From the NCBI GenBank assembly GCA_030628785.1, contig DAOVQI010000017.1, positions 1 to 17,194 on the forward strand: a DNA stretch of 17,194 nucleotides, written 5' to 3'. The position numbers and the translations under genes are program-made. Origin of the DNA: Bacteroidota bacterium. Its GTDB lineage: Bacteria > Bacteroidota > Bacteroidia > Bacteroidales > VadinHA17. The notes below the pieces were generated by a model. The model did not search any database and had not been told where the DNA came from. It saw only the letters and a program-made list of their open reading frames with translations. Positions 7,091-14,637 of this stretch are shown piece after piece; the first letter of the stretch is position 1, and each line of letters starts with the position of its first letter.

Positions 7091-8365
7091 ATGGATGATT
7101 TTTTAGCTGAGAATATGGACCGGGTAATCGCGAAAAAGAAAGGGCTGAAACGGAAACACTGGTTTTATATCGTAGGGGTAGTGGTTTTTCTTACCCTTGT
7201 ACTGATAATCATTTTCGGTGATTATACTTCAACCTATAAAGTGGAAAAGGATAAGCTAACCATTGCAGAAATTAAAAAAGGACAATTCAACGATTACATC
7301 CTGGTGATTGGTAAGGTTGAACCCATTGCCACTGTATACCTTGACGCTATTGATGGAGGACGGGTCGAAGAGATACTGATCGAGGAGGGTACCATGGTAA
7401 AGAAAGGAGATGTGATATTAAGACTGAGCAATCAGAACATTAACCTGAACATTCTGAACAGCGAGGCACAATTGGCTGAGAAAGAAAATTTCTTACGGAA
7501 CACTTTAATTATCATGGAACAGCAGAAAATTCAGCTTAAACGGGAACTATTGCAACTTTATTTTGACATCCAGAAGAAAAAAAGGACTTACGAACAGAAC
7601 ACAATGTTATTGAAAGATGAACTTATTCCCAGGGAAAATTACCTGGAATCAAAAGAAAGTTACGAACATGTCACACAATTACGCCAGCTTTTAATCGAAC
7701 GGGCAAGACAGGATTCTATCTATAGGAAAATAGAGATTGAAAACATGAATGACAACCTGGATAATATCAGGCAAAATCTTAAGATGGTTCGTGAAAGACT
7801 GGAAAACCTGAATGTAAAAGTGTCTGTCGACGGCCAGTTAGGAATGCTTGACGCCGAGCTGGGGCAATCAATCGGCACTGGGCACCGGATAGGACAGATC
7901 AACGTGCTGACCGACTTTAAGATAGAGGCCCAGATCAATGAACATTACATTGATCGGGTGAGGCGAGACCTTACTGCTTCATTCGACCGCCAGGGAAAAA
8001 GCTTTTTCCTGAAAGTGAAAAAAGTCTACCCGGAAGTTCGTGAAGGGCTGTTCAATATAGATCTGGTTTTTACTAGTGAAAAACCGCATAATATCCGCAC
8101 CGGCCAGACTAATCATATAAGACTTCAGTTAGGGCAACCCGAGGAAGCTACTCTGATACCTCGTGGCGGCTTTTTTCAAAGCACTGGAGGCCAATGGGTT
8201 TACGTGCTGGATGAAACGGAAAGATATGCTATGAAACGCAACATACGCATTGGCAGACAAAATCCTCAATATTTTGAATTGCTCGATGGCCTTGAACCGG
8301 GTGAAAAAGTTATCACATCGAGTTATGACACATTCGGGGAGAATGACAGGTTAATTTTGCGCTAA
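7091..8365 (+). CDS. HlyD/AcrA-type periplasmic adaptor
   Basis: Predicted 424-aa membrane-fusion protein joining the inner-membrane transporter to the TolC-like duct. A short basic cytoplasmic tail precedes one transmembrane helix (about 25-43). The first half of the biotinyl-lipoyl domain (about 78-113) contains DGGRVEEILIEEGTMVKKGD, the usual hairpin. A long charged alpha-helical hairpin follows (about 120-240), then the second lipoyl half (VSVDGQLGMLDAELGQSIGTG) and beta-barrel and membrane-proximal domains ending LLDGLEPGEKVITSSYDTF. This is the standard layout of MacA-like adaptors that partner FtsX-type ABC permeases. No Cys for lipidation is present, so it is held by its N-terminal helix. 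It is 30 bp downstream of the channel gene and 135 bp upstream of the ATPase reading frame. Confidence 0.93.
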   Translation: MDDFLAENMDRVIAKKKGLKRKHWFYIVGVVVFLTLVLIIIFGDYTSTYKVEKDKLTIAEIKKGQFNDYILVIGKVEPIATVYLDAIDGGRVEEILIEEGTMVKKGDVILRLSNQNINLNILNSEAQLAEKENFLRNTLIIMEQQKIQLKRELLQLYFDIQKKKRTYEQNTMLLKDELIPRENYLESKESYEHVTQLRQLLIERARQDSIYRKIEIENMNDNLDNIRQNLKMVRERLENLNVKVSVDGQLGMLDAELGQSIGTGHRIGQINVLTDFKIEAQINEHYIDRVRRDLTASFDRQGKSFFLKVKKVYPEVREGLFNIDLVFTSEKPHNIRTGQTNHIRLQLGQPEEATLIPRGGFFQSTGGQWVYVLDETERYAMKRNIRIGRQNPQYFELLDGLEPGEKVITSSYDTFGENDRLILR

Positions 8366-8385
8366 GACCGAAAAGTGAAAGAAGG

Positions 8386-8526
8386 ATGATTGATAATTGG
8401 CAAGTGGAGAAACTTGTCAGTGTCTGCATGCAGGCCTGTAGGGAAGAAGACCTGACAGCGTTGAATCTGGGAGAAGAAGTTAGCCTTCAAAATAACCAAA
8501 ATGCAAAAAATCATGATAAGAACTGA
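8386..8526 (+). CDS. possible 46-aa small protein before the ATPase
   Basis: This is a short open frame beginning MIDNWQVEKLVSVCMQACRE and continuing EDLTALNLGEEVSLQ to TGA at 8524-8526. It overlaps the ATPase start by 26 nt, or 14 nt if the ATPase begins at 8513. The first 35 residues have protein-like, helix-forming composition. The purine run GAAAGAAGG abuts the ATG without the usual spacing, and the same DNA can fold into a stem-loop (8415-8457). It could be a leader peptide, a translational coupler or chance. I do not recognise a family. Confidence 0.25.
   Translation: MIDNWQVEKLVSVCMQACREEDLTALNLGEEVSLQNNQNAKNHDKN
8415..8457 (+). promoter_or_regulatory. stem-loop in the adaptor-ATPase gap
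   Basis: TGTCAG (8415-8420) plus GTCT (8422-8425) can pair with AGAC plus CTGACA (8448-8457), a 10-bp stem with one bulged T. The loop contains the palindrome CAGGCCTG (8431-8438). No U-run follows, so it is not a simple terminator. Possible roles are an RNA-processing site or a dose adjustment between adaptor and ATPase. Confidence 0.3.
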
Positions 8527-9208
8527 AAATCTAACAAAAATCTTCCGAACTGAAGAAATTGAAACAACGGCTTTGAATAAAGTCAGCTTTGAGGTCAAAA
8601 AGGGTGAATACGTAGCTATCATGGGACCCTCAGGATGCGGTAAATCAACACTGTTGAATATTCTCGGGTTTTTAGATAATCAAACCAGTGGTAGTTATTT
8701 TTTCGATGGGATGGAGGTAGGTCACCTCAAGGAACGTCAACGCACACAACTCCGAAAAGGAAATATTGGTTTTGTATTCCAAAGTTTTAACCTGATCGAC
8801 GAGTTTAACGTATTCGAGAATGTAGAATTGCCGCTAGCTTATATGAACATCAGGGCACGTGAACGTAAACGAAGGGTCAGGGAGATTCTCGAACGAATGA
8901 AGATAAGTCACCGCGGGAAACATTTCCCGCAACAATTGGCCGGCGGACAACAACAACGTGTAGCTGTTGCAAGAGCCATAATAACCAATCCAAAGGTAAT
9001 TCTGGCAGACGAACCGACTGGAAATTTAGATTCGAAAAACAGTCTGGGAGTGATGAAACTGCTTACGGAACTGAACCAGGAAGGTACTACCATCATTATG
9101 GCTACCCATTCGCATCAGAATGCAGGTTTCGCACACCGGTTGGTGAACCTGTTTGACGGAAAGATCATTACCGAAAATCATTATTCACCCAGTACGGAAA
9201 CCTACTGA
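8501..9208 (+). CDS. MacB/LolD-type ABC transporter ATPase
   Basis: Predicted 235-aa cytoplasmic ATPase energising the permeases of this locus. All ABC motifs are present: Walker A GPSGCGKST (42-50), Q-loop Q94 (FVFQSFNL), signature LAGGQQQR (146-153, usually LSGGQ), Walker B VILADE (166-171), D-loop GNLD, and H-loop H203 (THSH). The start and end resemble the LolD/MacB/FtsE group that pairs with FtsX-type permeases. An in-frame ATG at 8513 (MIRTENLTKIF) is an equally good start and matches the usual family N-terminus better. No Shine-Dalgarno decides between them. It follows the adaptor by 135 bp. The first permease lies 302 bp further on, so the permeases may have extra control. Confidence 0.95.
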   Translation: MQKIMIRTENLTKIFRTEEIETTALNKVSFEVKKGEYVAIMGPSGCGKSTLLNILGFLDNQTSGSYFFDGMEVGHLKERQRTQLRKGNIGFVFQSFNLIDEFNVFENVELPLAYMNIRARERKRRVREILERMKISHRGKHFPQQLAGGQQQRVAVARAIITNPKVILADEPTGNLDSKNSLGVMKLLTELNQEGTTIIMATHSHQNAGFAHRLVNLFDGKIITENHYSPSTETY

Positions 9209-9510
9209 AAAATCGGTTTCTGCCATCAGTGAAGTGAATAAAAGTAGAAATTTTAAAAATGAAATAGCGTAATATTACAAACATTCACAGGTTGGTTTTA
9301 ATTTCTACCATTGGAAATGCGGCTTATCAACTTGATTCAGATTTTATTACATTTGTCAATTTTTTATACAATAGGTGTATGTTTTTTTGACAATTAGAGG
9401 AATAAAGAATAGGCTAATCCAATACTAAGAAAAAAATGCAAAACATAATTTCGGTAAAAAAAATACAGTTAATCTTTTAATCGAATTCAGATATCACTAA
9501 AACATAAACA
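9209..9510. other. 302-bp gap with regulatory dyad, before permease 1
   Basis: This is the non-coding gap between the ATPase and permease 1. It contains the candidate activator element at 9353-9395 and, overlapping its left arm, TACATTTG (9348-9355), an exact TAnnTTTG -7 match with no good -33. No sigma54 -24/-12 pair with correct spacing was found. I see no RNA gene or reading frame. Confidence 0.6.
9353..9395. promoter_or_regulatory. candidate activator site, copy 2, nested dyad
   Basis: TTGTCAA (9353-9359) and TTGACAA (9387-9393) are inverted arms. Inside them, on the same centre (9373), ATACA (9366-9370) and TGTAT (9376-9380) form a second dyad. The right part, TATACA-N5-TGTATG-N5-TTGACAATT (9365-9395), repeats the element at 5585-5616 with the same TGTAT-to-TTGACAATT spacing. 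The element ends about 115 bp before the permease start. It is probably a binding site for the local regulator. Confidence 0.45.
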
Positions 9511-11880
9511 ATGATTGGTTTTTATCTTAAACTGGCATGGCGAAAACTAAAAGCCGACAAAATTATCACTTTAGGAAGAATAGCCAGTATAGTTTTCGGT
9601 ATCCTTTGTGTTACCTTTATTCTGGCATGGATAAGAAATGAGCTCAATACCGACCGGTTTCATAAAAAAACCGATAATATCTATCTGACCGTTGTAAAGT
9701 CAAGCCCAATGAGTAATTGGAAACCTTTAGAAATTGATAGATTTTTTAAATTTGATTACCAGGAGTATCCTCATGTTACGAATAAATTAACCTTAAAAAA
9801 ATATGATCAAACTGAAGCAAAACTTAAAATTGATGTAAAAACATTCAAGGCAGAAGGATTGATAGCTGACAGTACTTTTTTTGATTTTTTTGATTTTAAG
9901 CTTCTCACCGGTGATCGCGAAAAAATTATGAAAGATCCGACCTCTATCGTTATTACAGAACAACTGGCACGAAAAATGTTCGGAGAGTCTGACGCTCTTG
10001 GGAAATCCATCTTAGTTGAATGCGGTCGAAAAGGCACCTACCAGGTAGCAGGTATATTAGAACGAGTTCCATCAAACAGTTCTATTACTTTTGATTTTAT
10101 CGTACCCAGACATTCTCAAAATTTTTGGAGTAGATCAGGAGCGAATTTTATTTTAACCGACGATTACTTTAATGAATCTGATTTTAAGAAAAAAATTGCT
10201 GATATCGGGAAAAAACATGATCAATTTAAAGAAAGCACTGTCAGTATTATTCCCTTAAAACAGATATATTTCAATCATCGTCTTGAAAGGATTTTTTCAA
10301 AACATGGAGATAAAAGGACCATAATCGTTCTTTCTCTAATAGCAGCAATTATTTTAATTATAAGCTTTCTTAATTTCACTAACCTCCAAACTATTCAGCT
10401 CATTTCAGGAATTAAAAGTTCCGGGATAAAAAAAGTAAATGGTGCTTCGAAAAAAAACCTTCTTTATCATCTCTTTGCAGAAAACATTATAATAATATTT
10501 ATTTCTGTTTGCACTATAATAGTTCTATACAAAATCCTACTACCCTGGTCAAATCAATTTTTAAAAACAGACCTTACATTTCATTTCCTTAATGACCTAT
10601 TAGGTGTTTTTATAATAACAGGGATTTTCACGATTTTGTCTTTCATCTACCCGTTCATTCAGCTATCGAAAATATTACCTTATGAAGCGCTTCAAAACAA
10701 GTTATTGATGGGAACTGCAGTTATTGCCAGGAAAATGGTCACTACATTACAATATACACTTACCCTGCTTTTGTTGATTGCTTCGATGGTTGTTTTCAGG
10801 CAACTTCATTTTATGCTGAATAAAGACCTTGGGTTTCAATATTCTAATACAGTGAAAATCAAATTCTTTGGCAGGATACCATTTAGACCATGGGAAGACC
10901 AATTTCTAAATGAACAAAACAAGCAAATTGAAAATTGGCAATTCCTGAAAAATGAAATCCGGAATAATCCCAATATCAACTACTTGTGCCAGGGAGATTC
11001 ACCTTTAGGTGTTTATAAAATGTCCTGGAAAAAAATGGGTGAGAATCAGGAATATACAACGGTAAACATATTGATTGTCAATCCTGGATGGGAAAAACTG
11101 TTTGGTCTTCATATGAAAGAAGGCAGGTTTTTTAACGATACTATTGACCGGTCGAGAGAACACAAAGTAGTAATTAATGAAGCTGCACAAAAATACTGGC
11201 AGATCCAAAACATAGAAAAGAATACCTTAGCAAGCACTTCCTGGGGAGAAAATTATCAAATAATCGGTGTTTTAAAGGACTTTAATTACCAGCATCTTTC
11301 TGTGAAAATCCAGCCGTTAGTAATCCTCTATTTTGAAGATCGTGACCGCGAATTCATGATGCAACTTAGAGAGAAGACTAAACAAAGCAGTATTAAATTT
11401 CTTGCAGCATTATTTAACAAGATAAATCCGGAAGAAACTTTTGAATACTCTTTTATAGAGGACGAGATTCGTTCGTTATATCAAAAAGAAAAAAAAATAA
11501 GCAAAATATGTATGATATTAACCATAATTGCACTTTTCATCTCATCTATCGGACTATTCACTTTTGCTTTGTACGATACGAAAGTCCGTACTAAAGAGAT
11601 AGGCATTCGCAAAGTAAATGGTGCCAAAGTATCCAATATCATGCAAATGCTGAATTACGACAGTGTTAAATGGGTGGTAATTGCTTTTGTGATTGCTTGT
11701 CCTGTTGCATATTATGCAATGAGCCGCTGGCTTGAAAATTTTGCCTACAAAACCGGTTTGAGTTGGTGGATATTCACCCTGGCCGGACTTATGGCACTGG
11801 TTATCGCCCTTTTAACAGTGAGTTGGCAGAGTTACAGAGTTGCAACCAGGAATCCTGTTGAGGCACTCAGGTATGAGTGA
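9511..11880 (+). CDS. FtsX-type ABC permease 1, two-module, 8 helices
   Basis: Predicted 789-aa inner-membrane permease. A first helix (about 19-41) leads into a large extracytoplasmic MacB-like domain beginning NELNTDRFH and running to about 268. Helices near 270-290, 323-343 and 362-383 form the first FtsX module. Helix 5 (about 408-429) starts a second copy of the plan, with an extracytoplasmic domain and then helices near 663-687, 712-731 and 751-773. Each module has the cytoplasmic coupling sequence ahead of its second helix, as KKVNGASKKN and EIGIRKVNGAKVSN. The protein ends NPVEALRYE, typical of these Bacteroidota permeases. With two FtsX modules in one chain it could form a full transporter with an ATPase dimer. 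The last 96 residues are 80/96 identical to permease 2 whereas the rest is strongly diverged. Substrate unknown. Confidence 0.92.
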   Translation: MIGFYLKLAWRKLKADKIITLGRIASIVFGILCVTFILAWIRNELNTDRFHKKTDNIYLTVVKSSPMSNWKPLEIDRFFKFDYQEYPHVTNKLTLKKYDQTEAKLKIDVKTFKAEGLIADSTFFDFFDFKLLTGDREKIMKDPTSIVITEQLARKMFGESDALGKSILVECGRKGTYQVAGILERVPSNSSITFDFIVPRHSQNFWSRSGANFILTDDYFNESDFKKKIADIGKKHDQFKESTVSIIPLKQIYFNHRLERIFSKHGDKRTIIVLSLIAAIILIISFLNFTNLQTIQLISGIKSSGIKKVNGASKKNLLYHLFAENIIIIFISVCTIIVLYKILLPWSNQFLKTDLTFHFLNDLLGVFIITGIFTILSFIYPFIQLSKILPYEALQNKLLMGTAVIARKMVTTLQYTLTLLLLIASMVVFRQLHFMLNKDLGFQYSNTVKIKFFGRIPFRPWEDQFLNEQNKQIENWQFLKNEIRNNPNINYLCQGDSPLGVYKMSWKKMGENQEYTTVNILIVNPGWEKLFGLHMKEGRFFNDTIDRSREHKVVINEAAQKYWQIQNIEKNTLASTSWGENYQIIGVLKDFNYQHLSVKIQPLVILYFEDRDREFMMQLREKTKQSSIKFLAALFNKINPEETFEYSFIEDEIRSLYQKEKKISKICMILTIIALFISSIGLFTFALYDTKVRTKEIGIRKVNGAKVSNIMQMLNYDSVKWVVIAFVIACPVAYYAMSRWLENFAYKTGLSWWIFTLAGLMALVIALLTVSWQSYRVATRNPVEALRYE

Positions 11881-11881
11881 C

Positions 11882-11923
11882 AAAACCCCAGTCTTATGGT
11901 TGGAAGCGCTGAAGTATGAATGA
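11882..11923 (+). pseudogene. vestige of a permease C-terminus
   Basis: Just after the permease 1 stop, in another frame, the DNA reads KTPVLWLEALKYE and a TGA stop. The last residues repeat the family ending (V)EALRYE-stop. Over the final 24 nt, 17 match the end of permease 1. The region has no start of its own. It is probably the scar of a further permease copy, or of unequal recombination. The short length leaves chance possible. Confidence 0.35.
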
Positions 11924-12018
11924 AACGATCCTTGGAAAAGGAGATGAGAGACAGAAGACTGAAGAATACGTAAAGACACGTTGAAAATCGAACGATTTAA
12001 ATTAATTAGCAACAAATA

Positions 12019-14412
12019 ATGAACCTGTTTAGTTTTAAAGCAGCATTCAGGAGGCTACAAAGGAATCCTGTATACACTTCCATAAATATAATCGGTCTGT
12101 CCATTGCATTATCGGCAACATTTCTGATCCTCAATTTTATTTTCCAGGAATTAAAGACTGACCGATTTCACAGCAATAAAGAAAGAATCTACAGGGTGCT
12201 GAGTCAATCTGAAGGAAGAGATTACATTAGTAATTTTACGCAAATGCCTTTAGGCCCTGCTTTAAAAGATGAATTCCCGGGGATTCAAAACTTTGTAAGA
12301 ATACACAATGTTTCATTTATTTTTACATCTGTAAAAATAAAACTGAACAATGATTTTTTGGATGAATTTCGTTTTATCTATGCAGACCAGAGTTTTTTCG
12401 ATATTTTTTCATTCCCGCTAATTTCCGGTGATCATCACAGTTTCCAGGACACACCCAATGGGATCATTATTTCTGAAAAGACCGCATTTAAATATTTTGG
12501 TACAACCAATCCTGTCGGACAAAACCTGATTGTTAAATTTCCATACAAAGGTCCACAGGAAATCAATTTTACCGTTGTGGGAATAATGAAAAATTTTCCT
12601 GTAACTTCGTCCATACAAACAGATTTTGTTGCCAATTTCAAAAAGCTTGAATTTGAATCGGATGATCGCATTAGCTGGGGAAGTTATGGCCATGAACTGT
12701 TTCTGATGCTGAATCAACAATTTTCAGACAACGAAATTACATCCAATATTCCCCGAATCATCGAAAAAAATTACAGGTATAAAAGTAAGCGAAATTGGCA
12801 ACTGCAATCTTTAAAAGATATTTATCTTCACTCCAAAGAAATCAATGATAGTAAAGCCAAAGGTTCTTTACCTTTTATCCATATTTTGACGTTGATCTCC
12901 ATTCTGATTATTTGTGTAGCAGGATTCAATTACATCATTCTGAATACTTCCCGCTCGACAAAACACTTAATGGCTAATGGTATTCAGAAAACACTGGGAG
13001 CAAAGTCATCCACAATAAATACTGTCCATCTAATAGAATCATTCCTTCAAATCTCAATTGCTTTTATTCTTGCTGTTATCGCAGGGAAAGCTCTTCAGCC
13101 ATTCATTAACAAGTTTATGAATCAAGAATATGAATTTATCCTGACCCGGAGTTGGCCGCTATTCTTAATCGCGTTATTAATAAGCCTTATTATAGGAATA
13201 CTATCAGGGCTTTCTTTAACTTTTCTGACGAATAAACTGAAACCATTTGATCTTCTACACAAGATTCCTGTGAATTATGGTAATCCATATGGCATCCGCC
13301 GGTTTCTGGTAATTTCCCAGATCATTATTTTTACCGGGCTGATTACCTGTTCCATTGTTTTAATCAAGCAGATTCACTTCATAAAACATAAAAACCCGGG
13401 ATGTGACTTTCAAAATACAATTTCATTAGGTATTCCTTTTGATAAAGCTCCCGCGTTCATTAACGAACTCAAAAAATCTCCATATATTTCGGAGGTCTCA
13501 AATGGTAGTTCCCTCCCGGTTGTTTTTACAAAACTAGGAACTTTTAAAACATATGATAAGGAAATCAAAGCCCAGCTAATTATTGCCGATCATCATTTTC
13601 TGGATGTATATAAAATAAAACTAAAAGAGGGACGAAATCTCAATCCCGATTTATTACCTAAAAAAGAATCTGATTTTTTCCGATCGGGAAACAAAATCAT
13701 AGAGGTTATGGTAAACGAAAGCTTTGTAAAAATGCTCAATGTAAACGATCCTATCGGAATACTTATTAAAGGAAATGGAATTAGCCAAGGACAAATCGTT
13801 GGAATAGTTAAAGACTTTCATTACCAGTCGTTACACAATCTCATTATTCCGCTTGTTTTTGCTTATGATTTACCTACGAGAACATATTTAAATACAATCA
13901 GTTACAAGGCCGGATACTTCAATGAAGCAAATAATGTCCTCAATGAAAAGTACAATCAATTTTTCCCGGAAAGGCTATATCTTCCGTCTGTATTTGATTT
14001 CAATCAAACTTACGGGAAAGAAGTAAAATTTGCACAAATCATTATATTCTTTACTTTTTTAACCATTATTATTGCCTCTCTCGGATTGATCGGACTTTCA
14101 TTGTTTATAGCAGAACAAAAAACCAAAGAAATCGGCATTCGTAAGGTGAACGGCGCTAAAGTATCCGAGATCGTGAAAATGCTGAATTACGACTTTATAA
14201 AATGGTTGGTAATTGCTTTCGTAATTGCTTGCCCTGTTGCATATTATACCATGAGCAAATGGCTACAAAATTTTGCTTACAAAACCACCCTGAGCTGGTG
14301 GATATTTGCCCTGGCCGGACTGTTGGCGTTGGTCATTACCCTTTTGACAGTGAGCTTGCAAGGTTACAGGGCTGCTACAAGGAATCCTGTTGAGGCACTT
14401 AGATATGAGTAA
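12019..14412 (+). CDS. FtsX-type ABC permease 2, two-module, 8 helices
   Basis: Predicted 797-aa inner-membrane permease with the same plan as permease 1: helix 1 (about 20-42), an extracytoplasmic MacB-like domain opening QELKTDRFH, an FtsX module with three helices, a fifth helix (RRFLVISQIIIFTGLITCS region), a second extracytoplasmic domain, and a second FtsX module. The N-terminal three quarters differ strongly from permease 1 (starts MNLFSFKAAFRRLQRNPVYT), so the two are not recent duplicates. The last 96 residues are nearly shared. The first-module coupling segment reads QKTLGAKSSTIN rather than KVNGA. No ATPase of its own is present, so it probably uses the ATPase at 8501-9208. It starts 138 bp after permease 1, in the same direction, without a visible promoter between them. 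Confidence 0.92.
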   Translation: MNLFSFKAAFRRLQRNPVYTSINIIGLSIALSATFLILNFIFQELKTDRFHSNKERIYRVLSQSEGRDYISNFTQMPLGPALKDEFPGIQNFVRIHNVSFIFTSVKIKLNNDFLDEFRFIYADQSFFDIFSFPLISGDHHSFQDTPNGIIISEKTAFKYFGTTNPVGQNLIVKFPYKGPQEINFTVVGIMKNFPVTSSIQTDFVANFKKLEFESDDRISWGSYGHELFLMLNQQFSDNEITSNIPRIIEKNYRYKSKRNWQLQSLKDIYLHSKEINDSKAKGSLPFIHILTLISILIICVAGFNYIILNTSRSTKHLMANGIQKTLGAKSSTINTVHLIESFLQISIAFILAVIAGKALQPFINKFMNQEYEFILTRSWPLFLIALLISLIIGILSGLSLTFLTNKLKPFDLLHKIPVNYGNPYGIRRFLVISQIIIFTGLITCSIVLIKQIHFIKHKNPGCDFQNTISLGIPFDKAPAFINELKKSPYISEVSNGSSLPVVFTKLGTFKTYDKEIKAQLIIADHHFLDVYKIKLKEGRNLNPDLLPKKESDFFRSGNKIIEVMVNESFVKMLNVNDPIGILIKGNGISQGQIVGIVKDFHYQSLHNLIIPLVFAYDLPTRTYLNTISYKAGYFNEANNVLNEKYNQFFPERLYLPSVFDFNQTYGKEVKFAQIIIFFTFLTIIIASLGLIGLSLFIAEQKTKEIGIRKVNGAKVSEIVKMLNYDFIKWLVIAFVIACPVAYYTMSKWLQNFAYKTTLSWWIFALAGLLALVITLLTVSLQGYRAATRNPVEALRYE

Positions 14413-14490
14413 TTCACCCGGTTATTGTCTTTTAGCAAAATTCCGACAAAATATTACATAAATAACAGAAATTGTATTCCTTAGTTTTTT

Positions 14491-14520
14491 CTTAGGGCTT
14501 TTTCAAGGCCTTAGCATTTT
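14491..14520 (+). terminator. imperfect hairpin with T-run after permease 2
   Basis: CTTAGGGC (14491-14498) pairs imperfectly with GGCCTTAG (14507-14514), with one mismatch and a bulge. A short T-run follows (14516-14520). It lies about 80 bp after the permease 2 stop and is a plausible end of the rightward transcript. Confidence 0.35.
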
Positions 14521-14530
14521 TAACCCCAAT

Positions 14531-14598
14531 AATCCTCCCTCAAATAATTTAAATTGTACCCCATCGTAATTGTGAGTAAATAACGGGGGGATTTTTTT
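14531..14598 (+). terminator. second terminator-like structure in convergent gap
   Basis: AATCCTCCC (14531-14539) can pair with GGGGGGATT (14585-14593), allowing one G-U, and is followed directly by T residues to 14598. The 45-nt loop is unusually long for an intrinsic terminator. It sits between two converging genes, where transcription must stop. Confidence 0.3.
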
Positions 14599-14637
14599 GT
14601 TTATTTTTAATACATAATAGAAAATTAAATCACCAAC

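Noticed and set aside
9409..9470. Sigma54 promoter before permease 1 (GG near 9412 and near 9453)
   Set aside because: Neither GG has a G at the required -12 distance or a TTGC-like box, despite the upstream element shared with tolC.
12418..12720. 100-codon minus-strand frame inside permease 2
   Set aside because: It lies wholly within a well-supported gene, with no promoter or recognisable product.
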